64,000 nucleotides of DNA from JAOXRU01 sp965247735. GTDB taxonomy: Bacteria > Bacteroidota > Bacteroidia > Flavobacteriales > Flavobacteriaceae. Made by a program: the position numbers and the translations under genes. Positions 1 through 9,070 of the stretch are shown here, in pieces (the stretch's first letter is position 1; every line of letters starts with the position of its first letter). Location of the stretch: NCBI GenBank assembly GCA_965247735.1, contig CBDFHN010000002.1, positions 1,736,001 through 1,800,000 on the forward strand, read 5' to 3'. Below the pieces are notes generated by a model. That model was not told the DNA's origin. It did not search any database and was given only the letters and a program-made list of their open reading frames with translations.

Positions 1-552
1 GCTTCTTTGAAAGAACAGAAAAGAGTGCTCAAAATAAACCAAAAAAAATGTTTGTTTGAAATTCAACAAAGAATGATTCAATATAGTTCAAAGCAAATTA
101 AATGTATTGAAAAACAAATGCAAGATATCATAAATAATGATAAAAATATAATGCAGATTTATCAACTTATTACCAGTATTAAAGGTGTTGGAGCTCAAAC
201 TGCATTATTCATGATAATCTGCACCAACGGGTTTACAAAGTTTAAAAACGCTCGGAAATTTGCATCTTATTGTGGAATTGCTCCATTTCCGAACTCATCT
301 GGAACTAGTATAAGAGGAAAAAACAAAGTGAGTCATTTAGCAAATAAAAAAATGAAAAGCTTACTCGATTTATGTGCTAAAGTAGCTATTCAACACAACT
401 CAGAAATGAAAAAACATTATCAAAGTAGATTGGCTATTGGTAAAAACAAAATGAGTACCATTAACATTATTAGAAACAAAATTTTAGCAAGAATTTTTGC
501 CGTGGTAGAAAGAAAAACACCATATGTGGATTTCATGAAATACGCAGCATGA
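1..552 (+). CDS. IS110-family transposase, C-terminal part (cut by window edge)
   Basis: The reading frame is open from base 1, so only the C-terminal ~183 codons are present. The segment around GVGAQTALFMI is the helix-hairpin-helix-like core of the transposase_20 (IS116/IS110/IS902) domain, followed by the usual CGIAPFPNSSGTSIRGK stretch (roughly residues 90-107). IS110 enzymes are DEDD recombinases; the catalytic N-terminal DEDD half would lie upstream of the window. The stop at 550-552 is followed by AT-rich DNA without a clear second transposase gene. Family call is firm; whether the gene is intact cannot be judged. Confidence 0.85.
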   Translation, partial: ASLKEQKRVLKINQKKCLFEIQQRMIQYSSKQIKCIEKQMQDIINNDKNIMQIYQLITSIKGVGAQTALFMIICTNGFTKFKNARKFASYCGIAPFPNSSGTSIRGKNKVSHLANKKMKSLLDLCAKVAIQHNSEMKKHYQSRLAIGKNKMSTINIIRNKILARIFAVVERKTPYVDFMKYAA

Positions 553-849
553 AACTTGTTAACAACTTTGCATCATTACTCTTGCTTTAATCATAGAATA
601 CGGGGAATTAAACCCATAGATGGAGTTAAAATACAAGAAGACAACTTTGCATTTCAAAACGAATATACAAGCCATAAACATCATTAAAAATAAAAGTATC
701 CACTGCCAAGTATAGTGCAGTTACAATTAGTATTCAGTTGTTTTGCAAAACTACTCACCGGAGTTCAATTAGTAGTGATTTTTTTGAAGTCGTAAAAATG
801 TTAAAACCATAACAAAGACAAGATATCAACAGGTTAAGCTAAAGTTTAT
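553..849. other. gene-free gap between IS110 and IS3 elements
   Basis: No coding frame is convincing. CAACTTTGCAT occurs twice (about 568 and 643). A weak match to the palindromic intergenic repeat described at 34,574 lies around 598-630 (ATTAAACCC ... GGAGTTAAAA). Probably the right end of the IS110 element plus chromosomal remnants. Confidence 0.4.
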
Positions 850-911
850 TGGAGTGTCTACCTTTGATGTGACGATTTTTTAGAGTCCATATAATATTTA
901 TATATTAGATT

Positions 912-1193
912 ATGGCAAAAAAACATGATAACGAGTTTAAGGTAATGATAGTATCACTATTAAAATCTGGAAGTAAACCGAAACAACTTGGAGAGGAATA
1001 TGGATTAAACCCAGGTATGATTTGTCGCTGGGGACGGGAATTTGCAGCAAGATCTGGAGATTTTTCTAAAAAGAAAGTACTTTCTATAGAAGCCCAAGAA
1101 TTAAAAGCTTTGAAAAAAGAATTAAGAGATGTAACTATAGAGCGCGACATCTTAAAAAAGGCAGTAAGCATCTTTTCCAAGAGCGACTCATAA
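912..1193 (+). CDS. IS3 OrfA, helix-turn-helix transposase subunit (copy 1)
   Basis: 93 residues. N-terminal HTH of the transposase_8 type (about residues 5-50, with LKSGSKPKQLGEEYGLNP and the RWGREF end), then a leucine-rich coiled-coil (LKALKKELRDVTIERDILKKA) used for multimerisation. OrfA binds the IS ends. A slippery A AAA AAG heptamer at 1154-1160 lies in the OrfA frame (codons AAA AAG); a -1 slip there enters the orfB frame, so the active OrfAB transposase is probably a frameshift fusion. Confidence 0.92.
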   Translation: MAKKHDNEFKVMIVSLLKSGSKPKQLGEEYGLNPGMICRWGREFAARSGDFSKKKVLSIEAQELKALKKELRDVTIERDILKKAVSIFSKSDS

Positions 1194-1240
1194 GATATCA
1201 ATTTGTTTTAAAAAACACGGATATTTATAGTGTTGAGAAG

Positions 1241-2074
1241 ATGTGTAAGTGTATGAGAGTTAGTAAAAACGCTTATTATCACTGGCTTAAAAACAAAGAC
1301 TTAATAGTTATGGAGACTCCAAGAAATTATCTAAAGAAGAGGATTAAAGCCATTTTTGAAGATAGTAGAGAAATCTATGGAAGTCATCGGATTCAAAAAA
1401 AACTAGAACGTGAAGACCTTATATATTGCCGGTCTTATATAGGATTACTTATGAAAGAAATGAGGTTAAAAAGTGTCTTAAAGCGAAAATTTGTAGTAAC
1501 AACAGACTCAAAGCACAGTTTTCCAATAGTAAAAAATGTATTAAATAGAGATTTCAAAAGTCTAAAAATAGGAGAAAAATGGATTTCTGATATTACATAT
1601 ATTAGAGTGAATGATAACTGGAATTACCTAACAACCATCATAGATTTAGTAGATAGAAAAGTAGTAAGTTGGACTTTAAGCGAAGACATGACTTCCCAAA
1701 ACACCATTATTAAAACTTGGCATCAGGCCAGAAGTAAAAGACAAATTAAAGATGGTTTTATTTTTCATTCTGATAGAGGTGTACAATATGCGTCTAATAA
1801 GATCACAGATATTTTCTCTTTCAATTGCAAAATAACCCAATCGATGAGTAGAAAAGGTAATTGCTGGGATAATGCTGTAGCTGAAAGTTTCTTTAAAACA
1901 ATTAAACATGAATGGTTATATAGATTTAAATATACTTCATATACTCAATTATATAAATCTATTGAAGACTATATAGACTGGTATAATACACAAAGATTAC
2001 ACTCTTCTTTAGGATATTTAACTCCGTTAGAAATGGAAATCAAACTAAAAGAATTTAGTAACAAAGCGGCCTAA
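1241..2074 (+). CDS. IS3 OrfB, DDE integrase-type transposase (copy 1)
   Basis: 277 residues from the first ATG. HTH_21 region (KRIKAIFEDSREIYGSHRI) followed by an rve integrase core: WISDITYI (first Asp), HSDRGVQYAS (second Asp) and NAVAESFFKTIKHE (Glu) make the DDE triad. The frame is open upstream of the ATG to the slippery site at 1154-1160, so translation as an OrfAB fusion is expected. Differs from copy 2 at three residues (V/A in IIDLVDRK, Y/H in SIEDYIDW, N/H near the C-terminus). Confidence 0.93.
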   Translation: MCKCMRVSKNAYYHWLKNKDLIVMETPRNYLKKRIKAIFEDSREIYGSHRIQKKLEREDLIYCRSYIGLLMKEMRLKSVLKRKFVVTTDSKHSFPIVKNVLNRDFKSLKIGEKWISDITYIRVNDNWNYLTTIIDLVDRKVVSWTLSEDMTSQNTIIKTWHQARSKRQIKDGFIFHSDRGVQYASNKITDIFSFNCKITQSMSRKGNCWDNAVAESFFKTIKHEWLYRFKYTSYTQLYKSIEDYIDWYNTQRLHSSLGYLTPLEMEIKLKEFSNKAA

Positions 2075-2106
2075 GAAAATTAGTCACAAATTTACTAGGT
2101 AGTCCA

Positions 2107-2516
2107 TTATTGTTAAGAGATTCCTGTTTAGACGACTTAACCTATAAAAAGACATTCAATCCCTATCCAAAACAATAACTGTAAAACCAACTGAACTAAG
2201 CTTATTAAAAAAGACCAATACTATAGGATTTTTGAGTTACAAGATCCACATTGCTAGTTTCACAAATAACCCATAATAACCTGGACACTAAACAGCAGTA
2301 ATCTACAAGCCCAGCTTTATGCTTTCAAATATAAGCTATAACTTTTTTTATTCGTAAAACCAATCCAAAGTCAAGATGAGATGAAGATTACATCCGAATA
2401 CAATACTAAAAAGATGTTTGTTCTAAAAAATCACCAATAGCTTATATTTTTCTATCCGATATCCTTTTTAATTGACTGTAAAAGTTATTAATTGCAAATT
2501 TTAATATGAGCAGAAA
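2107..2516. other. gene-free gap downstream of IS3 copy 1
   Basis: About 410 bp, AT-rich, with only short frames on both strands. No repeat, hairpin or RNA gene is recognised. It separates the IS from the 3' end of the module A operon. Confidence 0.4.
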
Positions 2517-2732
2517 TTACTTCTGATTAAGATCTTTCCAGGAAATAACACTGGCATCTAGAATGTAATAAATAGAGCCATTACCATCTACAAAACTTAA
2601 CTCGTCTTTATCAAAAATCATATTTTTAAACATCTTCTCTCCCTTTGTACAGAGCAATACCCTTACCTCTTGGTCATGATTTGGGATAGAATTTTTATTT
2701 ATTACAATTTCTGTTAGGTATATATAATCCAT
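2517..2732 (-). CDS. small protein of unknown function, last gene of module A
   Basis: 71 residues, not recognised. No signal peptide; mixed charged and beta-rich composition (VRVLLCTKG, IYYILDASVISW). It starts 2 nt after the stop of the 92-residue gene upstream, which suggests co-transcription and translational coupling. Such small reader genes at the end of an operon might be cytosolic accessories, but nothing in the sequence shows a role. Module B lacks an equivalent. Confidence 0.5.
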   Translation of the reverse strand: MDYIYLTEIVINKNSIPNHDQEVRVLLCTKGEKMFKNMIFDKDELSFVDGNGSIYYILDASVISWKDLNQK

Positions 2733-2734
2733 TT

Positions 2735-3013
2735 TTATTTTTTTTGAAGAATTGACATCACAAAATATTTAACTACTTTTTTATATGTTTCTTCATCAAT
2801 AAAAGAATTGACCAACTTTCCATTAACTCTTACCATTTCAGGAAGATGTAAGTCTACAAATAACTCTAATGCATCCTTACTTATAACATGCTCACCTGTA
2901 TTAAAAAAATCTGAACAAATGTTTTTATTGAATTTCAATAATAAACTTGTATTATTTTCTGAAAAGATTTCAAAATACGAATCTCCTTTTTGTACTGTTC
3001 CCATTGTTTCCAT
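2735..3013 (-). CDS. small protein of unknown function in module A
   Basis: 92 residues, not recognised. Starts METMGTVQKG, with a second possible ATG at 3004-3002 three codons later. No signal peptide or membrane segment; acidic and hydrophobic stretches alternate. It begins 13 nt after the OmpA-type gene stops and runs the same way, so it is probably in the same transcript. Its neighbours suggest a link to the surface module, but this is inference only. Confidence 0.5.
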   Translation of the reverse strand: METMGTVQKGDSYFEIFSENNTSLLLKFNKNICSDFFNTGEHVISKDALELFVDLHLPEMVRVNGKLVNSFIDEETYKKVVKYFVMSILQKK

Positions 3014-3026
3014 AATTATTCAAGTA

Positions 3027-4670
3027 TTAATTTATTATTTTAAAGGTTACCTCCCTATTTAGGCTATGTTGGTACTTATTGCAATCATCACCACAGTCAA
3101 TTAGTGGTTTTGATTCTCCATAAGACATTGCCCTAACATTAGTAATTCCATGTTTGAAAAAATATTTTCTCACAGTATTTACTCTTCTATCAGAAAGCCA
3201 TAGATTATATTCCGCACCCCCTCTTTCATCCGATCTTGCCGATACTTCGATTAATTGATACTGGGGATTAGCCTTTAGATGAGCTATTATACGGTCTAAC
3301 ATTTTTTTGTTTTCTGAATTCAAATACGAAGAATTAAAATCAAATTTAAAACAAGACATTTCATTTCCATCTAATATCATATGGTTATCATCACCCAAAT
3401 AGTAATTTTTGCTAGCATTACTTTTTTGCAAAGCCAGACCACTCTCCTCTTTCTTAACCTTTTCCAACTCTTCAATAGGCTGATCATAATCACTTAAAGC
3501 CACCCCTTTTTCTTTTATATACTCCTGAATAATTTGAAGTTGATGCTCTTTATTTTTCTTTAAAGAACGCTCTTCTGAATGGATGTCAATGGAGAGGTTA
3601 TTGCCATAAAGATCAATAATAGAATCCAAAATACGCTGTTCAAAATCAACTAGAGAATCCGACTTTTCATTAAAAAAGAATCTTTTAGAAAAAGAATCTT
3701 GTTTATCACTATTAACCTCCACCAGCAAGCTTCTATTGTCAATAAAATCCTTTATTTTTACATGCTCTTTAATCTCAAAAATAGTAGAAGCATTCTGATT
3801 ATCGGTCGAATAATTACCAATACTGTCATTAGTAAAGACAAAGGCTGAATCATCAGATGCGCTATTGACTGCTGGCCCAAGATTAACAATAGTTTTACTG
3901 GGATCATTTAAATCAACATAAAAAACATCCAATTTACCATAGCCATTATACCCATCTGAAGAAAAATATAATTCGTTTTCCTTAGTTATATAAGGTGAAA
4001 CCTCTTTTCCTGGGCTATTAACAAATTCTCCCAGGTTTTCAGGAGTTCCAAAGGAGTTGTCTCCTAATATTTTGGCTCTATAGATATCAAAATCTCCAAA
4101 ACCATTCTCCCTATCCGAACTAAAATAAAGATACTTATTTTTTTCATCTAGAAAAGGGTGAGCACTGGAACTTCCCTTTTCATTAATACTTAATACAGAA
4201 GGGTTAATCCATTTTTTTCCTTTTTTAGTCGCTTTTAAAATAATTATATTTTCCGAGCTATCTTTTAATGGATTCGAAGTATAAAATAATGTTTTTCCAT
4301 CTTTTGAAATATAAGAAACTATTTTATTTGATTCGTTATTAATATTTCCCCTTATAATTTTATTTTTTTTAAAAAATTTCGTTCCATTTTTATAATAGAT
4401 TTCTGCGGTATAAATAGCATAAAAGTTAACTCCCTTTTTATCGATGACCTGAAAAGGCTTGTTGATTTTTCTTCTAGATGAAAAATATGCCAGCCCATTA
4501 GAAACTAATAATCCAAACTCGTTAGAATCTTTATTTATAGTACTCTTAATTGACTCATAATTTGTTTCTGGAATATTAAAGGTTGATGTTTGAGCATCAG
4601 TATTCCAAAAATAAAGTAAGGTGAATATTACAGAATAATAAACATTGTTTTTATGTCTTAATATGACCAT
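3027..4670 (-). CDS. OmpA-family protein with PD40 propeller repeats (module A anchor)
   Basis: 547 residues with an N-terminal signal peptide ending near DAQ. Residues ~110-290 contain WD40-like PD40 repeats (YLYFSSDRENGFGDFDIY, ELYFSSDGYNGYGKLDVF). The C-terminal ~110 residues are an OmpA peptidoglycan-binding domain: SARSDERGGAEYNLWLSDRR and YGESKPLIDCGDDC, with the Cys pair common in Bacteroidota members. This architecture usually accompanies PorP/SprF proteins and likely anchors the outer-membrane part to the wall. The start overlaps the porP-like stop by 13 nt, indicating coupling. Unlike its module B paralogue it lacks an N-terminal TPR region. Confidence 0.88.
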   Translation of the reverse strand: MVILRHKNNVYYSVIFTLLYFWNTDAQTSTFNIPETNYESIKSTINKDSNEFGLLVSNGLAYFSSRRKINKPFQVIDKKGVNFYAIYTAEIYYKNGTKFFKKNKIIRGNINNESNKIVSYISKDGKTLFYTSNPLKDSSENIIILKATKKGKKWINPSVLSINEKGSSSAHPFLDEKNKYLYFSSDRENGFGDFDIYRAKILGDNSFGTPENLGEFVNSPGKEVSPYITKENELYFSSDGYNGYGKLDVFYVDLNDPSKTIVNLGPAVNSASDDSAFVFTNDSIGNYSTDNQNASTIFEIKEHVKIKDFIDNRSLLVEVNSDKQDSFSKRFFFNEKSDSLVDFEQRILDSIIDLYGNNLSIDIHSEERSLKKNKEHQLQIIQEYIKEKGVALSDYDQPIEELEKVKKEESGLALQKSNASKNYYLGDDNHMILDGNEMSCFKFDFNSSYLNSENKKMLDRIIAHLKANPQYQLIEVSARSDERGGAEYNLWLSDRRVNTVRKYFFKHGITNVRAMSYGESKPLIDCGDDCNKYQHSLNREVTFKIIN

Positions 4671-5599
4671 AGAATAGGTTCTTTTGTAAATGTTTTTGTT
4701 TTATAAAATTTAAATCTTAAAAGAACTTCATGTGACCCAGAAGAATAGGAAGCCAATTGAGATCTGTCGCTTTCATAAGAATAACCTATAGATAATTTAT
4801 TGCTAATTTTAATATTGAACAAAGCTGCCATTGAATTAGCATCCCGATAAGAAAACCCTAATAATAAGCTATCATTATACAAAGCACTTACCGTTAAATC
4901 TATTACTGAAGGCGCTCCAGAGACTGTGTAATATAAAAAGGAAGGCTTAATGGTAAGCTTTTCTTTTAGCTTAAAACTTCCACCACCCAAAATATAATAA
5001 TGCCTTTTGGTACTTATTGCCGAAAGAGTCTGTTCATTAAAATAAGAAGTCGAAAGAAGATTAGGAGTTGATACACCAAGAAACCAATTGGAAGTATAAA
5101 GATACGACCCTATACCAATTACAGGAAAATGTTCAGAAACATTGCTTAATGTTTCGTTGTACATATAGACACTAAGCTTACTGTAATCAACATTTAGTGA
5201 CTCCATCCCTCCTTTTAAACCAAAAGAAAAATTTAAACCATTGTTCGTTATTGGAAATTTATACGAAAAATTAACATGAGAAGAGATATTACTTGAAGGG
5301 CCTATTTCATCTTTAACAAAATTTAAGCCCAATCCAACCCTATCATTAACTGCGGTATCTAATGATAATACCTGTGTTACTGGAGCTCCCTCAACACCAA
5401 CCCATTGTGCCCTATAAAGCAAGGATACATTCATAACACCTTCTATCCCAGCAAACCCAGGATTTATAACAGCAGGAGTATACATATATTGAGCAAATCG
5501 ATATTCTTGTTGACTATAAGAAAATCTTATGCTAAATAAAGCAATTACACTAAAGATGAGATAAAACATCTTTCTACTGTTTATAGGTCTATTATTCAT
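4658..5599 (-). CDS. PorP/SprF-family outer-membrane protein (module A)
   Basis: 313 residues, signal peptide ending near SYSQ, then the family's characteristic opening QEYRFAQYMYTPAVINPGFAGIEG. The rest is beta-strand rich and ends in an aromatic-rich strand, as in a beta barrel. PorP/SprF proteins are outer-membrane partners of T9SS; SprF is needed for secretion of the gliding adhesin SprB, and SprF-like proteins serve neighbouring type-B CTD substrates. Here the upstream gene encodes such a substrate, overlapping by 8 nt. Substrate specificity is inferred from this adjacency. Confidence 0.9.
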   Translation of the reverse strand: MNNRPINSRKMFYLIFSVIALFSIRFSYSQQEYRFAQYMYTPAVINPGFAGIEGVMNVSLLYRAQWVGVEGAPVTQVLSLDTAVNDRVGLGLNFVKDEIGPSSNISSHVNFSYKFPITNNGLNFSFGLKGGMESLNVDYSKLSVYMYNETLSNVSEHFPVIGIGSYLYTSNWFLGVSTPNLLSTSYFNEQTLSAISTKRHYYILGGGSFKLKEKLTIKPSFLYYTVSGAPSVIDLTVSALYNDSLLLGFSYRDANSMAALFNIKISNKLSIGYSYESDRSQLASYSSGSHEVLLRFKFYKTKTFTKEPILWSY

Positions 5600-6776
5600 T
5601 TACATATAGGTATTTTATTATTTTAACTGGCCCATCTTCACCTATATACTCTACAATATAAAAGTAAGTACCATCTGGTATTTTTTCATCATTAAAGAAC
5701 CCATCAAAAGATTTTTCTTCATTATTATATCCATTTACCTCATATATTAAGCTTCCCCATCTGTTGAATATTTTAACCATATTGTCTGGGAATTTCTCTA
5801 TCCCTTCAATGATAAGCTTGTCGTTGATACCATCTCCATTTGGGGTTATTAAATTAAAAACTTTTATTTCTGTGGTTTTCCGCACAGATGAAGCTAGCGT
5901 ATATACTCCATACCCAGAGGTTTTAGAAATTGTAATAATTGTATTTGACACATTGTCTTTTGGAACACCTCCCTCATCTACCCATTTTTCAGCAGTATCA
6001 TCCCATCTTATGATATGAATGTTGTTAATATCCGAATCCATAATAGCATTAGGACTGGTGTTAGCATTTAAGGTAAGCTCTATAATACCGTATTCATTTC
6101 CAGAAACCTGACTAATTTGCCAATACTCTGTATCGTCAATAAAATCTATGTTGTAACTCTTTTGACTATGAGGGAAAACAAAATCTGAATTCTCTCCTAG
6201 ATAAGCAGACGATATTTGATTAGAACTACTTAAACCACTTAGCCCATTGCTTCGATAATATTCACCATCTCCAATTGGATATTCAAAAGATTGTTCACCA
6301 ATTTTAACTACACTACCATTAACATGGCTGAAATCACTAGCCTCACTATGATCTGATAACTCTCCAAAAAACACTTTTGGAAGGTCCTCATCACTATTGA
6401 TTATTCCTAATTGAAAAGTAGCATCTCCATCAATCTGAATAGTACTAAAAACATTAGTCTCTTCATTATTAAATGCTACATGATTGAAGAAAACAGTACT
6501 ACTTCCTTCTATATGCTGGACTGCTCCATAAAAATTAACTCTTCCAGTTAATTGATCATTAGAATACATAAAAGCACCATTATTTTCAACATCTGAGAAC
6601 AAAGACATTATTCCATCATTAAGAATACTTCCATTGCTAGTATTTATTAATTTATCTTTTACACTAAGTGTAGTATTCGGTTTTACACTAAACTTAGTAT
6701 CAACAAAAGTTTGTCCACAAACTCCTTTAATACTAATTAAAGAAACAACAACCCATAAATAGTTTTTCATATGCAT
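5592..6776 (-). CDS. T9SS type-B sorting-domain surface protein (module A)
   Basis: 394 residues. Signal peptide ends near GVCGQ. The middle part is Ser/Asn-rich with beta character and includes EYWQISQVSG and HIIRWDDTAEKWVDEGG. The C-terminal ~90 residues are a gliding-motility-associated C-terminal domain (CHU_C): ITPNGDGINDKLIIEG, IFNRWGSLIYE, GTYFYIVEY. This is the type-B sorting signal that normally needs a PorP/SprF-like partner, which follows directly. Start adjoins the upstream stop without a gap; ATG at 6768-6770 is an alternative start. Homologous along its length to the module B protein minus the TSP3 array. Confidence 0.9.
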   Translation of the reverse strand: MHMKNYLWVVVSLISIKGVCGQTFVDTKFSVKPNTTLSVKDKLINTSNGSILNDGIMSLFSDVENNGAFMYSNDQLTGRVNFYGAVQHIEGSSTVFFNHVAFNNEETNVFSTIQIDGDATFQLGIINSDEDLPKVFFGELSDHSEASDFSHVNGSVVKIGEQSFEYPIGDGEYYRSNGLSGLSSSNQISSAYLGENSDFVFPHSQKSYNIDFIDDTEYWQISQVSGNEYGIIELTLNANTSPNAIMDSDINNIHIIRWDDTAEKWVDEGGVPKDNVSNTIITISKTSGYGVYTLASSVRKTTEIKVFNLITPNGDGINDKLIIEGIEKFPDNMVKIFNRWGSLIYEVNGYNNEEKSFDGFFNDEKIPDGTYFYIVEYIGEDGPVKIIKYLYVNE

Positions 6777-7388
6777 CTAGTTAATTGTATTCCAATTAGT
6801 TCCATCAAACCGAATTACCCAAACTTGATACGGAACAGATGTTTTAATAGAATTAAAGTCGTTAACTTGTTGAGGAGCTGCCGATTCCACTGTAACGAAA
6901 TATTCGTCAGAGGAATCATTCTTTTTCACCACAATTGTATCTCCTGATACACTATCGGAAGGTAGAGTGACCACAATATCTGAAGAAATAGCGCTTACAT
7001 AAATGGTTTCGTCAGTATTTAATATGACATAGTCAGCATTTACAGTTTGCGTATCCTTTCTAAACGGATCAGCTATATAGTTATTCAGATGAGTGTTGTT
7101 TACCAGTTTTTCCCATTTAAAACCAGTCCAATAGTAAAACCCAGGAGTCACACCAGAGCCACTAAAAGTATTATAAACTAATAAACTCTCAACATTACCA
7201 TTTAGGATACTGGTACTGTCTGCAACACCGCTAAGTGCTATTCTGGGAATAAGCATCCCTTTATCACTAGAAACAATATCTAGTTGTGCTGACGCATTTG
7301 GATCATCAGTACCAATACCTACTTGTGCACTAGCCTGTAGGGATATTAAAAAAAACGAAAAGGCAAGAAAAACGATTTTAAAATTCAT
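6777..7388 (-). CDS. secreted QVGIGT-head surface protein (module A)
   Basis: 203 residues. Signal peptide ends at ASA, and the mature protein opens QVGIGTDDPNASAQLDI, a motif frequent at the start of exported Bacteroidota proteins that resemble tail-fibre heads. The next part (KGMLIPRIAL ... FYYWTGFKWEKL) is closely similar to the first ~100 residues of the 1,339-residue protein of module B. No CTD of its own is visible, so how it crosses the outer membrane is unclear. First gene of the operon, with a promoter box at 7414-7421. Confidence 0.75.
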   Translation of the reverse strand: MNFKIVFLAFSFFLISLQASAQVGIGTDDPNASAQLDIVSSDKGMLIPRIALSGVADSTSILNGNVESLLVYNTFSGSGVTPGFYYWTGFKWEKLVNNTHLNNYIADPFRKDTQTVNADYVILNTDETIYVSAISSDIVVTLPSDSVSGDTIVVKKNDSSDEYFVTVESAAPQQVNDFNSIKTSVPYQVWVIRFDGTNWNTIN

Positions 7389-7413
7389 GATAGCTATGTG
7401 GATTATTTAACAA

Positions 7414-7421
7414 CAAATTTA
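7414..7421 (-). promoter_or_regulatory. -7 promoter box for module A
   Basis: Read on the minus strand the box is TAAATTTG, a perfect match to the Bacteroidota -7 consensus TAnnTTTG. It lies about 25 nt upstream of the ATG of the first module A gene. A -33 element is not clear. Confidence 0.5.
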
Positions 7422-7567
7422 TAGTTAGTCTCTATCTCTTTTGTTGCAATTTTCATGTCCTAGCTTTATTTTCATGAAAGTGCATCATAAAAATTTCACT
7501 AGATCCTGAAAATGATTCATATTTAACCCTATATAATTAATTATTAAAAAATCAATACAAGAAACAC

Positions 7568-7695
7568 CCATTAACAAAGGCTTCTACACCGAAGGCTACT
7601 GAACTCCATTGAAAAACAATAAAAACATTGTGAGTAAATGGCGAATAAGGACGTACCATGTGACCGATTTAATAAAATAGTATAGACACATGAAA
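7568..7695 (+). repeat. dispersed start-codon repeat, copy L1 (orphan)
   Basis: The core at 7644-7695 (AATAAGGACGTACCATGTGA ... ATAGACACATGAAA) matches copies upstream of the MFS and isomerase genes on the opposite strand at 18,045 and 15,554. The 5' part (CCATTAACAAAGGCTTCTAC, 7568-7587) also matches the 18,1xx copy. CATGTG and CACATG form an inverted pair across the core. The terminal ATG is followed by only 12 codons here, so this copy has no gene; the nearby IS3 insertion may have removed it. Confidence 0.7.
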
Positions 7696-7907
7696 TTTTC
7701 ATATAAATTCTTAACTCTTGATAAATGATTCTAACAAAACAACATGACATAATAAAAAAAATAACATGGTGATTATCAAATAATTAAAAAAGATAACGTG
7801 AGATTGATTGCCTACATACTTATAAAAGCCACAAAAATAGCAGCATGGAGTGTCTACCTTTGATGTGACGATTTTTCAGAGTCCATATAATATTTATATA
7901 TTAGATT

Positions 7908-8189
7908 ATGGCAAAAAAACATGATAACGAGTTTAAGGTAATGATAGTATCACTATTAAAATCTGGAAGTAAACCGAAACAACTTGGAGAGGAATATGGA
8001 TTAAACCCAGGTATGATTTGTCGCTGGGGACGGGAATTTGCAGCAAGATCTGGAGATTTTTCTAAAAAGAAAGTACTTTCTATAGAAGCCCAAGAATTAA
8101 AAGCTTTGAAAAAAGAATTAAGAGATGTAACTATAGAGCGCGACATCTTAAAAAAGGCAGTAAGCATCTTTTCCAAGAGCGACTCATAA
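7908..8189 (+). CDS. IS3 OrfA, helix-turn-helix transposase subunit (copy 2)
   Basis: Identical in sequence to the copy at 912-1193: transposase_8 HTH and a C-terminal coiled coil. The A AAA AAG slippery heptamer is at 8150-8156 and would shift ribosomes by -1 into the orfB frame. Confidence 0.92.
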   Translation: MAKKHDNEFKVMIVSLLKSGSKPKQLGEEYGLNPGMICRWGREFAARSGDFSKKKVLSIEAQELKALKKELRDVTIERDILKKAVSIFSKSDS

Positions 8190-8236
8190 GATATCAATTT
8201 GTTTTAAAAAACACGGATATTTATAGTGTTGAGAAG

Positions 8237-9070
8237 ATGTGTAAGTGTATGAGAGTTAGTAAAAACGCTTATTATCACTGGCTTAAAAACAAAGACTTAA
8301 TAGTTATGGAGACTCCAAGAAATTATCTAAAGAAGAGGATTAAAGCCATTTTTGAAGATAGTAGAGAAATCTATGGAAGTCATCGGATTCAAAAAAAACT
8401 AGAACGTGAAGACCTTATATATTGCCGGTCTTATATAGGATTACTTATGAAAGAAATGAGGTTAAAAAGTGTCTTAAAGCGAAAATTTGTAGTAACAACA
8501 GACTCAAAGCACAGTTTTCCAATAGTAAAAAATGTATTAAATAGAGATTTCAAAAGTCTAAAAATAGGAGAAAAATGGATTTCTGATATTACATATATTA
8601 GAGTGAATGATAACTGGAATTACCTAACAACCATCATAGATTTAGCAGATAGAAAAGTAGTAAGTTGGACTTTAAGCGAAGACATGACTTCCCAAAACAC
8701 CATTATTAAAACTTGGCATCAGGCCAGAAGTAAAAGACAAATTAAAGATGGTTTTATTTTTCATTCTGATAGAGGTGTACAATATGCGTCTAATAAGATC
8801 ACAGATATTTTCTCTTTCAATTGCAAAATAACCCAATCGATGAGTAGAAAAGGTAATTGCTGGGATAATGCTGTAGCTGAAAGTTTCTTTAAAACAATTA
8901 AACACGAATGGTTATATAGATTTAAATATACTTCATATACTCAATTATATAAATCTATTGAAGACCATATAGACTGGTATAATACACAAAGATTACACTC
9001 TTCTTTAGGATATTTAACTCCGTTAGAAATGGAAATCAAACTAAAAGAATTTAGTCACAAAGCGGCCTAA
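8237..9070 (+). CDS. IS3 OrfB, DDE integrase-type transposase (copy 2)
   Basis: 277 residues with the intact DDE signature segments WISDITYI, HSDRGVQYAS and NAVAESFFKTIKHE. Three amino-acid differences from copy 1 (A in IIDLADRK, H in SIEDHIDW, H near the C-terminus). Expected to be made as an OrfAB frameshift fusion; both copies look functional. Confidence 0.93.
   Translation: MCKCMRVSKNAYYHWLKNKDLIVMETPRNYLKKRIKAIFEDSREIYGSHRIQKKLEREDLIYCRSYIGLLMKEMRLKSVLKRKFVVTTDSKHSFPIVKNVLNRDFKSLKIGEKWISDITYIRVNDNWNYLTTIIDLADRKVVSWTLSEDMTSQNTIIKTWHQARSKRQIKDGFIFHSDRGVQYASNKITDIFSFNCKITQSMSRKGNCWDNAVAESFFKTIKHEWLYRFKYTSYTQLYKSIEDHIDWYNTQRLHSSLGYLTPLEMEIKLKEFSHKAA

Larger units (their letters stand above)
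850..2106 (+). mobile_element. IS3-family insertion sequence, copy 1 (1,257 bp)
   Basis: The ends were set by comparison with the second copy at 7,846-9,102; identity begins at TGGAGTGTCTACC and ends at TAGGTAGTCCA. The termini form an imperfect inverted repeat (TGGAGTGTCTA against TGGACTACCTA) starting TG and ending CA as is usual for IS3. TTAT at 846-849 and 2107-2110 is a possible 4-bp target duplication. It carries orfA and orfB in the typical -1 arrangement. The two copies differ by only a few substitutions, so transposition was recent. Confidence 0.93.
7389..7845. other. intergenic region between module A and IS3 copy 2
   Basis: Contains the module A promoter and, from 7,568, a stand-alone copy of the dispersed ~90-bp repeat (see separate entry). 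No convincing gene otherwise. Confidence 0.5.
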
